DNA of 17,695 nt from NCBI GenBank assembly GCA_900547975.1, contig URIX01000039.1, positions 1 to 17,695 of the forward strand. Direction: 5' to 3'. Under the pieces are notes generated by a model. That model was not told the origin of the DNA, did not search any database, and was given only the letters and a program-made list of their open reading frames with translations. This document shows, piece after piece, positions 6,240-13,184 of this stretch (position 1 is its first letter; every line of letters starts with the position of its first letter). Position numbers and translations under genes: made by a program. This DNA comes from an uncultured Eubacteriales bacterium. GTDB taxonomy: Bacteria > Bacillota > Clostridia > Christensenellales > CAG-917.

Positions 6240-7067
6240 TTATTTTTCTTTTGTTGTTTCCAAAATGCACTTAGAGGGGCATTTCGATGCGCAGATTCCG
6301 CAACCCGTACACTTCGAATAGTCGATGACCGCAAGGTTGTTTTGAAGGGTTATCGCGCCGTTCGGACACACCTTTGCGCAAAGTCCGCAACCGAGGCATC
6401 CCACCGTGCATACCGCGCGAACGTCTTTTGCGCCACGCAGACAGTTTGAACAAGCAACGTAATATTTTGCGGTTGCAGGCACTCTCTTTACAAGTTTTTT
6501 CGGGCAAGCGTTGATACATCTTCCGCACGCCACGCACTTTTCTCTGTTCACTTCCGCGTAGCCGTCGTCACCGACTTTCATTGCGCTGAACGGACAAGCG
6601 TCCACGCACGAACCCATACCCAAGCAACCCCATTTGCATTGCTTTCTGCCGCCGCCGAGAAGTTCCATACTTCTGCAGTTTCCGTAGCCCATATATTCGT
6701 ACTTGTCCGCGGCGTATTTCCCGCCTCTGCAAGCGACGACTATCATAGTTTCTTCGGCGTCTATGCTTTGTCCCATAATGTCCGCAATGGCTTTCTTGTT
6801 TTCCGCAGACGTAGCGGCGCAAGCGTTGATATCCGCTTTGCCCTCGACGACCGCTTTCGCAAAAGCGTCGCAACCGGCGTATCCGCAACCGCCGCAGTTT
6901 GCGCCCGAAAGTTTTTCGCGCACCTGCTTTATGCGTTCGTCCTCGTGGACGGCGAGTTTTTTGCCGAGCACCGCAAGCGTCACGCCGAATACGAGCGCAA
7001 GCACGAGCAATACGAGCGTCGAATATAATATCGTCATCGGATTTACAGCCGAAATCAAATTAAGCAT
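6240..7067 (-). CDS. rnfB: Rnf complex subunit RnfB (ferredoxin-type iron-sulfur protein)
   Basis: RnfB is taken to be the subunit that accepts electrons from reduced ferredoxin and passes them into the membrane complex. The 275-residue product starts with one hydrophobic anchor (about 11-34). It then has the family's Fe-S domain with CGGCGYAGC (58-66) and a fourth cysteine at 83. It finishes with a run of ferredoxin-type motifs: GCLGMGSCVDACP, CVACGRCINACP, CLGCGLCAKVCP and CTGCGICASKCP. The ATG has GAGAGGTG upstream and lies 13 bases after rnfA. It is the last gene of the rnf operon, the usual clostridial position. Confidence 0.97.
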   Translation of the reverse strand: MLNLISAVNPMTILYSTLVLLVLALVFGVTLAVLGKKLAVHEDERIKQVREKLSGANCGGCGYAGCDAFAKAVVEGKADINACAATSAENKKAIADIMGQSIDAEETMIVVACRGGKYAADKYEYMGYGNCRSMELLGGGRKQCKWGCLGMGSCVDACPFSAMKVGDDGYAEVNREKCVACGRCINACPKKLVKRVPATAKYYVACSNCLRGAKDVRAVCTVGCLGCGLCAKVCPNGAITLQNNLAVIDYSKCTGCGICASKCPSKCILETTKEK

Positions 7068-7080
7068 ATCGCATCACCTC

Positions 7081-7698
7081 TCAAGGAAACACAAGACTGA
7101 CCGCGCCGGACGTTGAAATGAGTCCGCTGAACGCGACGAACGCCATACTGAGTATACTTGCCGATATAAGAGTTATCGGGAAGCCTCTGAACGGCTTCGG
7201 AACGGCATCCAAATCCATTTTTTCGCGCACGCCTGCAAGAAGCATAATCGCGATGAGGAATCCCACGCCGCTGAACGTGCCGTTGAGGAAGGATTGAAGC
7301 AGACTTGCGCCGCTTGCAACACCGTACGTGTCTATGTTGAGAATCGCAACGCCGAGAACGGCGCAGTTGGTCGTTATGAGTGGCAAATACACGCCGAGCG
7401 CGCTGTAAAGCGAGGGCATATACTTTTTGAGCACCATTTCGATGAGTTGCACGAGCGCGGCGATGACGAGAATGAACGCAATAGTTTGCAAATACTCTAC
7501 GCCGAGCGCGACGAGCGCTTTCTGCACGCACCACGTTATGACGCTTGCAACGCCCATAACGAATGTGACCGCAAGCCCCATACCGAGAGCCGTGTCAGTC
7601 TTTTTGGAAACGCCGAGGAATGGGCATATGCCGAGAAACTGACTAAGCACGAAGTTGTTGACGAACATTGCGCCGATTATAAGCAAAAAGTATTCCAT
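7081..7698 (-). CDS. rnfA: Rnf complex membrane subunit RnfA
   Basis: RnfA is one of two homologous six-helix subunits at the membrane core of the ferredoxin:NAD+ oxidoreductase. The 205-residue product is hydrophobic throughout. It has the family N-terminus (FVNNFVLSQFLGICPFLGVSK, shown in part: NNFVLSQFLGICPFLG at about 14-29) with its conserved cysteine, and the YSALGVYLPLITTNCAVLGVA segment (about 97-117), whose cysteine is matched in RnfE. Length is normal for the family. The ATG overlaps the rnfE stop by one base (TGATG) and has AGAGGGGG upstream, so the two are probably translated in a coupled way. Confidence 0.97.
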   Translation of the reverse strand: MEYFLLIIGAMFVNNFVLSQFLGICPFLGVSKKTDTALGMGLAVTFVMGVASVITWCVQKALVALGVEYLQTIAFILVIAALVQLIEMVLKKYMPSLYSALGVYLPLITTNCAVLGVAILNIDTYGVASGASLLQSFLNGTFSGVGFLIAIMLLAGVREKMDLDAVPKPFRGFPITLISASILSMAFVAFSGLISTSGAVSLVFP

Positions 7699-8414
7699 CA
7701 GTCAACATCCCCCTCTTTTTGTTCGAGCGCGGATTTCGCGTTTTCGATATTCTGCGCGGCTCTTTCCGCTTCGAGTTGTTTCTTTTTGCTCTTTTGATCG
7801 CTCACCCAGTTGACGAGTGCCATAGCAAGACCGAGCGTCAAAAATCCTCCCGCCGGAAGCACGAAGAACGCAAGCGAATAATCTCTCGCCGCGCCGAGCG
7901 AAATGCCGAACGTGAGCGAGCCGAGCGAACCTGCGAATATCGTTCCGCTGCCTACGAGTTCTCTCACGAATCCCAAGCAAGTCAGCGCGAGCGTGAAGCC
8001 GAGACCCATTCCCAAACCGTCGAGAATGCTGTCGCCAACTTTGTTGGAACTTGCAAACGCTTCCGCTCTTGCAAGAATGATACAGTTGACGACTATCAGC
8101 GGCAAGTAAATGCCGAGCGCGCTATACAGCGTGGGAATGAACTTTTTGAGTATCATTTCGAGCAAAGTAACGAACGTTGCGATGATGAGAACGTACGCGG
8201 GGATACGCACCTTGTCGGGAATGACCTTTCTCAAAAGGGATACGAGAGCGTTCGAGCAAATGAGAATGAGCGTTGCCGCAAGTCCCATACCCAAGCCGTT
8301 GAACGCGCTTGTGGTGATTGCGAGCGTCGGGCACATACCCAAAACCAGTCTGAACGTCGGGTTTTGCGCGAATATGCCGTTAGATACTATTTGAAGTTTT
8401 GAATTTCCTTTCAT
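7698..8414 (-). CDS. rnfE: Rnf complex membrane subunit RnfE
   Basis: RnfE is the paralogue of RnfA and packs with it in the membrane as an inverted pair. The 238-residue product has the family N-terminus (GIFAQNPTFRLVLGMCPTLA, 13-32), an ALGIYLPLIVVNCIIL segment like that of RnfA, and several membrane helices. It ends in a hydrophilic, charged tail (SDQKSKKKQLEAERAAQN... to GDVD), longer than the minimum for the family and likely cytoplasmic and helical. The ATG sits one base after the rnfG stop, with GAGGAGG upstream; the site is formed by the last codons of rnfG. Confidence 0.96.
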   Translation of the reverse strand: MKGNSKLQIVSNGIFAQNPTFRLVLGMCPTLAITTSAFNGLGMGLAATLILICSNALVSLLRKVIPDKVRIPAYVLIIATFVTLLEMILKKFIPTLYSALGIYLPLIVVNCIILARAEAFASSNKVGDSILDGLGMGLGFTLALTCLGFVRELVGSGTIFAGSLGSLTFGISLGAARDYSLAFFVLPAGGFLTLGLAMALVNWVSDQKSKKKQLEAERAAQNIENAKSALEQKEGDVD

Positions 8415-8415
8415 A

Positions 8416-9189
8416 TCACGCCTCCTCGCTTATATACGTTCTGAACGCATACACCGCCGCCGCCACAGCGTTGTGGTAGCCCGTCGAAGTGTACGTTGCC
8501 GAACTCACTGCGCTGATTTCGCCTTCTTCGAGTTCGGATTTGTTTTTGACAAGTTCGAGTTTCTTTATGGTTTTTGCGTTCAAACCGACGTATTTGGGCT
8601 TGTTCGCTTTTTCGACCTTATCGAAGTAACCTGCGGTTTCGCCTTGCTCGTAGACGGTGATTTCTTTTATTATACCGTCCTTGTCAATAAACACGAGCAA
8701 CTCGATTGAGCCGTCTTTTGCGCCGCCGCCCACCGCATAGTAGCAATATCCGACGATTTCCTCGCCGTTTTTGGCAACGAAGCAAGATTCGATATAGTTG
8801 TTTTTGTCGTAGTCGTAAGAGGCGAGTTTCTCGTCCTTTACCGACGTTTCCGAGCCGAATTGAGCCGTGCATTTTTCCGCGATAACGCCGTCGGGGTCAA
8901 CGTAGGTCACCCAGTTGACTATGCCGAGCAAAAGTCCCGCCACAAGCGCGATTACGGTAAGCACGATGGTGCATTTTGCAACGTCGCCGAGTTTGAACTT
9001 CTTTTTGCCTTTTTGACCGTCTTTTTCGGCCGATTGAGTGCTTTCCGCTTGCTCGGCTAAGGCGTTTTCGGTCGTCGTATTTTCGTTCACCGCGTTTTCG
9101 GTCGCGCCGTTTTCGGCAACGCCCTCGTTTGCGGTTTTATTCGTTTCCTCGTTTGAAATTGAGGCATTTTTCAACAATTCGTCAGTCAT
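8416..9189 (-). CDS. rnfG: Rnf complex subunit RnfG (covalent FMN protein) with long N-terminal extension
   Basis: RnfG carries an FMN bound through a phosphoester to threonine on the outer face of the membrane and relays electrons in the complex. The 257 residues have one membrane anchor (about 72-94) and an FMN-binding domain. The flavinylation site is EISAVSSATYTS (224-235), with T234 as the expected acceptor; the usual glycine of the SGATxT motif is serine here. Unusually, about 65 residues precede the anchor. They are hydrophilic and rich in Asn, Glu, Ala and Thr (ENAVNENTTTENALAEQAES, 31-50) and then basic (KGKKKFK). The start is well supported by AAGGAGG five bases upstream, so the extension is real. 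The gene overlaps rnfD by eight bases. Confidence 0.95.
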   Translation of the reverse strand: MTDELLKNASISNEETNKTANEGVAENGATENAVNENTTTENALAEQAESTQSAEKDGQKGKKKFKLGDVAKCTIVLTVIALVAGLLLGIVNWVTYVDPDGVIAEKCTAQFGSETSVKDEKLASYDYDKNNYIESCFVAKNGEEIVGYCYYAVGGGAKDGSIELLVFIDKDGIIKEITVYEQGETAGYFDKVEKANKPKYVGLNAKTIKKLELVKNKSELEEGEISAVSSATYTSTGYHNAVAAAVYAFRTYISEEA

Positions 9190-10258
9190 TTTTGCCTCCT
9201 TCCAATGCTTCTTTGTTCTTGCTCTTGACGCGAGTTGCGACGTTGAGTTTCTTCGGTGCGCCGAACACTCTGGGCATAATCTTGTCGAGAAGCGGTGTGA
9301 GAATGTTCATAAGCAGAATCGCAAAGGACACGCCCTCGTTCATCGTACTGTATTTTCTGAAGATAACCGTCAAGAATCCCAGTCCCACGCCGTAAATCAC
9401 GACTGCGAGGCAGGATTTGGGTGACGTTGCGTAGTCGGTCGCCATAAAGAACGCGCCGAACATAAGACCTCCGCCGAGAAGGTACGTCCAGATGTATTCG
9501 CCGACGTAGCCCGTTTTTGCGAAGAAAATCGCCGTGAACACGACCACCGAGCCGATATAGAGCGCGGGAATACGCCAGTCTATAACTCTGCGGATAAGCA
9601 GATACGCGCCGCCTATAAGGATTGCAATAGTGCTGACCTCGCCCGCGCTTCCGCCGATTCTTCCCAAGAACATATCGAGTGCGTTGAGTCCTTGCGCCGG
9701 ATTCGTGCCCGCCGAGACAGAGCCTTTTACTCCTGCCAACGGGGTTGCGCTCGTTATCGCGCTTATGTCGATGTCGACCGCGTGTCCGAAGAACGAGAAC
9801 AGATTTGCGCCGTTATCCAGCGTAATGGGCGACACGAAACTGGTCATAACGCCCGTCCAGCAAAGGACAAGGAATATACGCGCCGTGATTGCGGGGTTTG
9901 CAAAGTTTTTGCCGATACCGCCGAAAAGCATTTTTACGATGACTATCGCAAAGAATCCGCCGACGATGGGAACGTAAAACGGCACGACGGGCGGCAGGTT
10001 GAGCGAGAGTATCATACCCGTAACGACCGCCGACAAGTCGCCAACGCTTTGGAAGCGTTTGCCTATCAGGTTAAAAAGCCATTCCGAAAACACGCAAGTG
10101 CCGACGCAAAGCACCATCATACAAAGCGGATAGAACCCGTACAGCAATACGCTTGCTATGGTTGCGGGAATAAGCGCGATGATGACGTCGAGCATCATCT
10201 TTCTCGTCGTGAAAGTGGTGGATATATGCGGGGACGAAGAAACTATGTATTTTGACAT
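9182..10258 (-). CDS. rnfD: Rnf complex membrane subunit RnfD (covalent FMN protein)
   Basis: RnfD is a multi-helix membrane subunit with a covalently bound FMN, thought to take part in ion transport. The 358-residue product opens with the SSSPHISTTFTTRKMMLDV segment (7-25) of the NqrB/RnfD family, has many membrane helices, and the FMN site DISAITSATPLAG (164-176) with T172 as the expected acceptor. KNFANPAITARIFL (117-130) and FMATDYATSP are further family motifs. AGGGGG lies about 11 bases before the ATG, and the gene begins one base after rnfC ends. The 8-base overlap with rnfG suggests coupled translation. Confidence 0.97.
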   Translation of the reverse strand: MSKYIVSSSPHISTTFTTRKMMLDVIIALIPATIASVLLYGFYPLCMMVLCVGTCVFSEWLFNLIGKRFQSVGDLSAVVTGMILSLNLPPVVPFYVPIVGGFFAIVIVKMLFGGIGKNFANPAITARIFLVLCWTGVMTSFVSPITLDNGANLFSFFGHAVDIDISAITSATPLAGVKGSVSAGTNPAQGLNALDMFLGRIGGSAGEVSTIAILIGGAYLLIRRVIDWRIPALYIGSVVVFTAIFFAKTGYVGEYIWTYLLGGGLMFGAFFMATDYATSPKSCLAVVIYGVGLGFLTVIFRKYSTMNEGVSFAILLMNILTPLLDKIMPRVFGAPKKLNVATRVKSKNKEALEGGKND

Positions 10259-10259
10259 A

Positions 10260-11564
10260 TCACTTTATCCCCCTCGTTTTGATTTCTTTTTTGGCAAGGC
10301 GCATCGCTTGAACGAGCGGTCTCTTTGCAGGGCACGAGTACGAACACGCTCCGCACTCTATGCAGTTGAGCACGCCCATTTTGAAAGTCGTTTCGAAGTC
10401 GTCTTTTTCAACCGCTTTTTCGATTTCTCTGGGCACGAGCGACATCGGGCAGTTGATTATGCACTTGCCGCAACTTATGCAAGGCGTGGTCGGATTCATA
10501 TTGAATTCCTTGTCCGTCATAAACAGCAGACAAGACGAGCCTTTCGTGCAGGCAGTCGTCAAAGAGGATTGCGCAAATCCCATCATAGGACCGCCGCTGA
10601 CGACTTTTCTCGTCTCTTCCTCGCTCTTGTCGCCTCTGCACACGTCGTAGATGTATTGATATTGCACGCCGTTGCGCACCCAGAAGTTGCCTCTCTTTTT
10701 CACGCCGCCGCCCGAAACGGTCATAGCGCGCTTGTAGCAAGGCTCACCCTCGTACACCGCTTTTGCAATCGAATACGCCGTATGCGCGTTGCAAACCACG
10801 CAACCTACCTTTGCGGGCAACTCGCCCGTCGGAACGATTCTGTGCGTGGTTGCGTAAATGAGTTGCTTTTCCGCCCCTTGCGGATATTTTGCTTTGAGCC
10901 TCATAACCGCCACGTTTTCGGGTACGATTTCGGCAAGGTGTTTGATTGCAAGCGGCTTGTTTGCCTCGATACCGATATACGCGCGGTCGATTTCGAGCGC
11001 GGTGAGCAAAAGTTCGATACCCTTCAAAATAGTGTCCGCTTCTTCCATAAACAAGCGGTAGTCGCAAGTGATGTACGGCTCGCATTCCGCGCCGTTGATG
11101 ATGAGCGTGTCGACTTTGTCCTTCGGCATAAGTTTGACGTGCGTTGGGAACGTCGCGCCGCCCATACCCACGATACCCGCGTCTTTTACGCGCTTGATAA
11201 TGTCGTCTTTGGTCGGATTCTTAAGCGGCGGAAGCGTGCGCTTTGTGTAGAGATAATCGTTTTCGATTTCCACGTGTTGCGCCTCGCCGCCGTTTGCCGT
11301 CGGAAGCGTACAAATGCTTTTAACGATGCCGGAAACTGAGGAAAAAACGTTTGCCGAAACAAAGCCGTTCGCCTCGCCTATCAACTGTCCTTCGTCGACG
11401 TGGTCGCCGACCGCAACGACAGGCTTTGCCGGCGCGCCTATATGCTGCGACAAAGATATGAATACCCTCTCGGGCGTCGGAAACTGTTCGAGGGGTATGT
11501 CTTTTGTAAACTTATTCGCAGGCGGATGAATGCCTCGACGAAAAGTTCTAAGCGGAATTGTCAT
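10260..11564 (-). CDS. rnfC: Rnf complex subunit RnfC (NADH-binding iron-sulfur protein)
   Basis: RnfC is the peripheral subunit taken to hold the NAD(H) site and non-covalent FMN. Numbered from the chosen start, the 434 residues contain RRGIHPP near the N-terminus, the nucleotide/FMN segment GIVGMGGATFPTHVKL (130-145), the INGAECEPYITCDYRL motif, and two ferredoxin motifs, CISCGKCIINCP (from 362) and CIECGACSYSCP (from 401). I choose the ATG at 11564: it gives the family N-terminus and has GAGGAAC upstream. A further ATG at 11597 lies just after the -10 box of the promoter, about where transcription would begin, and has no ribosome binding site. It is the first gene of the six-gene rnfCDGEAB operon. 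Confidence 0.96.
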   Translation of the reverse strand: MTIPLRTFRRGIHPPANKFTKDIPLEQFPTPERVFISLSQHIGAPAKPVVAVGDHVDEGQLIGEANGFVSANVFSSVSGIVKSICTLPTANGGEAQHVEIENDYLYTKRTLPPLKNPTKDDIIKRVKDAGIVGMGGATFPTHVKLMPKDKVDTLIINGAECEPYITCDYRLFMEEADTILKGIELLLTALEIDRAYIGIEANKPLAIKHLAEIVPENVAVMRLKAKYPQGAEKQLIYATTHRIVPTGELPAKVGCVVCNAHTAYSIAKAVYEGEPCYKRAMTVSGGGVKKRGNFWVRNGVQYQYIYDVCRGDKSEEETRKVVSGGPMMGFAQSSLTTACTKGSSCLLFMTDKEFNMNPTTPCISCGKCIINCPMSLVPREIEKAVEKDDFETTFKMGVLNCIECGACSYSCPAKRPLVQAMRLAKKEIKTRGIK

Positions 11565-11598
11565 AAACAAAAGTTCCTCAATAAATAAGTTTGACATA

Positions 11599-11627
11599 AT
11601 TATACATTAGAAAACATACAATGTAAA
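11599..11627 (-). promoter_or_regulatory. Sigma-A-type promoter of the rnf operon
   Basis: On the minus strand TTTACA (11627-11622) and a perfect TATAAT (11604-11599) are separated by 17 bases. Transcription would start near 11592, leaving a short leader with GAGGAAC before the rnfC ATG at 11564. An A/T-rich stretch directly upstream could act as an UP element. This is the best promoter match in the window. Confidence 0.75.
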
Positions 11628-11630
11628 TAC

Positions 11631-11730
11631 CCCATTTTTGATTTTTTTCAAGAAACTCCATTCTATTTTTCGTGTTGCGAGAGAATTTTGAGCGACTAAA
11701 CTTTTGTACGAAAAAAAATCAAAAACAGGG
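11631..11730. repeat. Inverted A/T-tract pair upstream of the rnf promoter
   Basis: CCCATTTTTGATTTTTTTC (11631-11649) is matched in inverted orientation by GAAAAAAAATCAAAAACAGGG's core (11710-11730); the shared core is TTTTTGATTTTTTT plus C. The left arm lies four bases upstream of the rnf -35 box. About 60 bases of plain A/T-rich sequence separate the arms. It could be a regulator site, a curved-DNA upstream element, or a boundary of the neighbouring repeat copy C. I see no Rex-like site here. Confidence 0.55.
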
Positions 11731-11767
11731 TTATTGGGGGTGTTGTGGGGGTAACTCAAAATAAGAC
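11650..11767. other. A/T-rich spacer between the rnf promoter and repeat copy C
   Basis: Apart from the right arm of the inverted pair at 11710-11730, this spacer holds two G5 runs (in TTATTGGGGGTGTTGTGGGGG, given in part: GGGGGTGTTGTGGGGG at about 11736-11751). The second G5 run could pair with the C5 run at the start of repeat C. No gene or promoter toward the plus strand was recognised. Confidence 0.4.
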
Positions 11768-12126
11768 TTCCCCCTTCCTCACGTGTTTGGACTTCGGCGT
11801 TTGCGAGGCAATCCGCCTCGTTCGCTTTGGCTACAACACATTCACAGGATGTGTTGTTTAACGCGTCGCGCCCATACCGCCGTTCCCCCTCTGCATACTT
11901 TGAGGGAACCCACGGCGTCCGCTTCGCGTGGGGCAACACTCGGTGCTCGCATAAAAAAGTATCGTCCCCTTGTTATATCACTCGTTCACGTGCGAAAAAA
12001 ATCCACACTCGCCCGTTCACTTGTACTATCCGTCAAGCTCGACGCTCGCTACGGTCATCGCCCTGCGATTCCAATTCCGTCTGCGAATGAGCAAATACCG
12101 TGTATAAGTGCGCTTCGAATGAGTGA
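11768..12126 (+). repeat. Interspersed hairpin-rich repeat, copy C (longest)
   Basis: This copy has the same ordered blocks as copy B: CTTCCCCCTTCCTCACGTG (11768-11786), the TTCCCCCTCTGCA...TTTGAGGGAA hairpin (about 11883-11908), GGGGCAACACTCGGTGCTCG, CTTGTACTATCCGTCAAGCT (also in A), TTCCGTCTGCGAAT, TATAAGTGCG and the end block GAATGAGTGA (12117-12126). Between the first two blocks it carries about 90 bases absent from A and B. These hold two perfect hairpins: CGAGGC/GCCTCG (11804-11809 with 11815-11820) and CAACACAT/ATGTGTTG (11834-11841 with 11849-11856). TCACTCGTT (11978-11986) is a near-inverted match of the end block. It ends four bases from the stop codon of the TSUP gene. The minus-strand reading frame through it is not credible. 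Confidence 0.85.
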
Positions 12127-12129
12127 ACG

Positions 12130-12507
12130 TTAGGATTTTTTAACCTCTTTCGCGATTTTCGAGATAAAAGAAACTATCGCCACGAGCACCAGAAATCCAC
12201 CGAAAAGTTTTTTGAGCAAATCGCCGTTTGCTTCCGTTGCGAAAAACGAACAACCCACGCAAGCGATTATCGACGGAACGAACATATAAATCAAGTTCTC
12301 TTTGCGCACCAAACCGTTCTTGACGTGGACGAAAAGCGCACCCGTTCCCGACGGCAAAAAGGCGATTAGATTCGCAAATTGCGCAGTGAGTTGCGCAACG
12401 TTCATAACCAGTACGAGTATGGGCAAAGTGAGCGTTCCGCCACCCATTCCCATACCTGCAAGTATACCCCCTAACAGCCCTGCCAAAATAAAATATATGA
12501 ATTGCAT
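12130..12507 (-). CDS. TauE/SafE (TSUP) family permease, half-size, C-terminal-type half
   Basis: TSUP proteins are membrane permeases for organic sulfonates, sulfite or other small anions; a full protein has two related four-helix halves. This 125-residue product is one half. It opens with a hydrophobic segment and the GGILAGMGMGGGTLTLP motif (15-31, numbering from the chosen ATG), then QLTAQFANLIAFLPS, further helices, and a basic tail (KIAKEVKKS). The ATG at 12507 has TGAGGTG directly upstream; an in-frame GTG at 12513 lies inside that site. It follows the other half gene (12572-13006) after about 64 bases on the same strand, in the order the halves have in a full-length permease. The substrate is unknown. 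Repeat copy C ends four bases after its stop. Confidence 0.85.
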   Translation of the reverse strand: MQFIYFILAGLLGGILAGMGMGGGTLTLPILVLVMNVAQLTAQFANLIAFLPSGTGALFVHVKNGLVRKENLIYMFVPSIIACVGCSFFATEANGDLLKKLFGGFLVLVAIVSFISKIAKEVKKS

Positions 12508-12571
12508 ATTCACCTCATATCAATACAAAATCGACACTTTATCGCTTGAATTTTATCTATAAAACGCTTTT

Positions 12572-13006
12572 TTAGTCAAAAATCATTTTGAATCCCGCAA
12601 AAGTCATAAGCGCGTAAAAGAGAAACGACACGGCGTTTGCGGACATCTTTTTGAGTAGCAACGCGCCCACGATTCCGCCTATCGTAACGCCTATCACGGT
12701 GGGCAGAATCACGCTCGGCTCGTAGTTTCCTTTTAGGGCGTACACAACGGAACTTACGAGACACAGCGGCAGTATCACGGCGATTGCGGTTGCGTGCGCG
12801 CTCTTTTCGTCGAGTCCCCAAACGTAGGTTAGGCACGGCACGGCGAGCATACCGCCGCCCGCGCCGAAAAGCCCGTTTATCGCGCCTATAAACAGCGAGA
12901 CAAAACACATCGCGATTTTGCGTTTTGCGGACGCGTTTTGCCCCCACGGGTTATATTTGAAGAAGTTTTTTGCAACAATTCGATTGATGTAGGTTTCGCT
13001 TTGCAT
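12572..13006 (-). CDS. TauE/SafE (TSUP) family permease, half-size, N-terminal-type half
   Basis: This is the partner half of a TSUP permease. After about 30 polar residues, the product has a first helix with the IGAINGLFGAGGGMLAVP motif (about 40-57 from the chosen start). It then has SAHATAIAVILPLCLVSSVVYALKGN (given in part: HATAIAVILPLCLVSSVVY) and two more helices, and ends KMIFD. The chosen ATG at 13006 gives 144 residues but has only a weak AAAAG before it; a TTG at 13054 would add 16 residues without a better site, so the start is uncertain. The two genes could be the separated halves of one permease acting as a heterodimer, or two independent half-size transporters; half-size TSUP genes in tandem are known in Firmicutes. 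Confidence 0.82.
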   Translation of the reverse strand: MQSETYINRIVAKNFFKYNPWGQNASAKRKIAMCFVSLFIGAINGLFGAGGGMLAVPCLTYVWGLDEKSAHATAIAVILPLCLVSSVVYALKGNYEPSVILPTVIGVTIGGIVGALLLKKMSANAVSFLFYALMTFAGFKMIFD

Positions 13007-13184
13007 ACTTTTAGTTTTATTAATTTGCGAGAAAGTATGAATTTCGATTGCCAAAATATTGTTTTTGTATTAGGATAATAAAGCATATTGATTTATACAA
13101 TGCGCGCATATATGCGTGAATGTGTAACTCAAAATATCAAAAGGGCTCAAGCCCCAGCAAAATAAATCTCTTTATAGGTTTGGT
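13007..13184. promoter_or_regulatory. Divergent intergenic region with a 12-bp palindrome
   Basis: This region separates the minus-strand TSUP genes from the plus-strand surface-protein gene, so it must hold promoters for both. A perfect palindrome, CGCATATATGCG, is at 13105-13116 and could be an operator. A GGGC-TCAA-GCCC hairpin is at 13143-13154, between the palindrome and the surface-protein ribosome binding site (weak, TAGGTTTGG before the ATG). No -35/-10 pair on either strand was good enough to call. Confidence 0.4.

Noticed and set aside
10158..11339. Open frame of 393 codons on the plus strand opposite rnfC and rnfD
   Set aside because: The opposite strand encodes conserved Rnf subunits with all their motifs; this frame has an Arg/His-rich composition and no motif.
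11607..11939. Minus-strand frame of 110 codons across repeat copy C
   Set aside because: Most of it is repeat sequence whose hairpin modules differ between copies, its frame is not kept in copies A or B, and it covers the rnf promoter spacer.
1..12126. The three repeats as a CRISPR array or insertion sequence
   Set aside because: There is no regular short repeat/spacer pattern, no transposase gene, and no clear target-site duplication.
13088..13116. Promoter for the surface-protein gene (TTGATT with TATATG)
   Set aside because: The spacing is 15 bases and both boxes are weak, so no call was made; the palindrome at the same place is reported instead.
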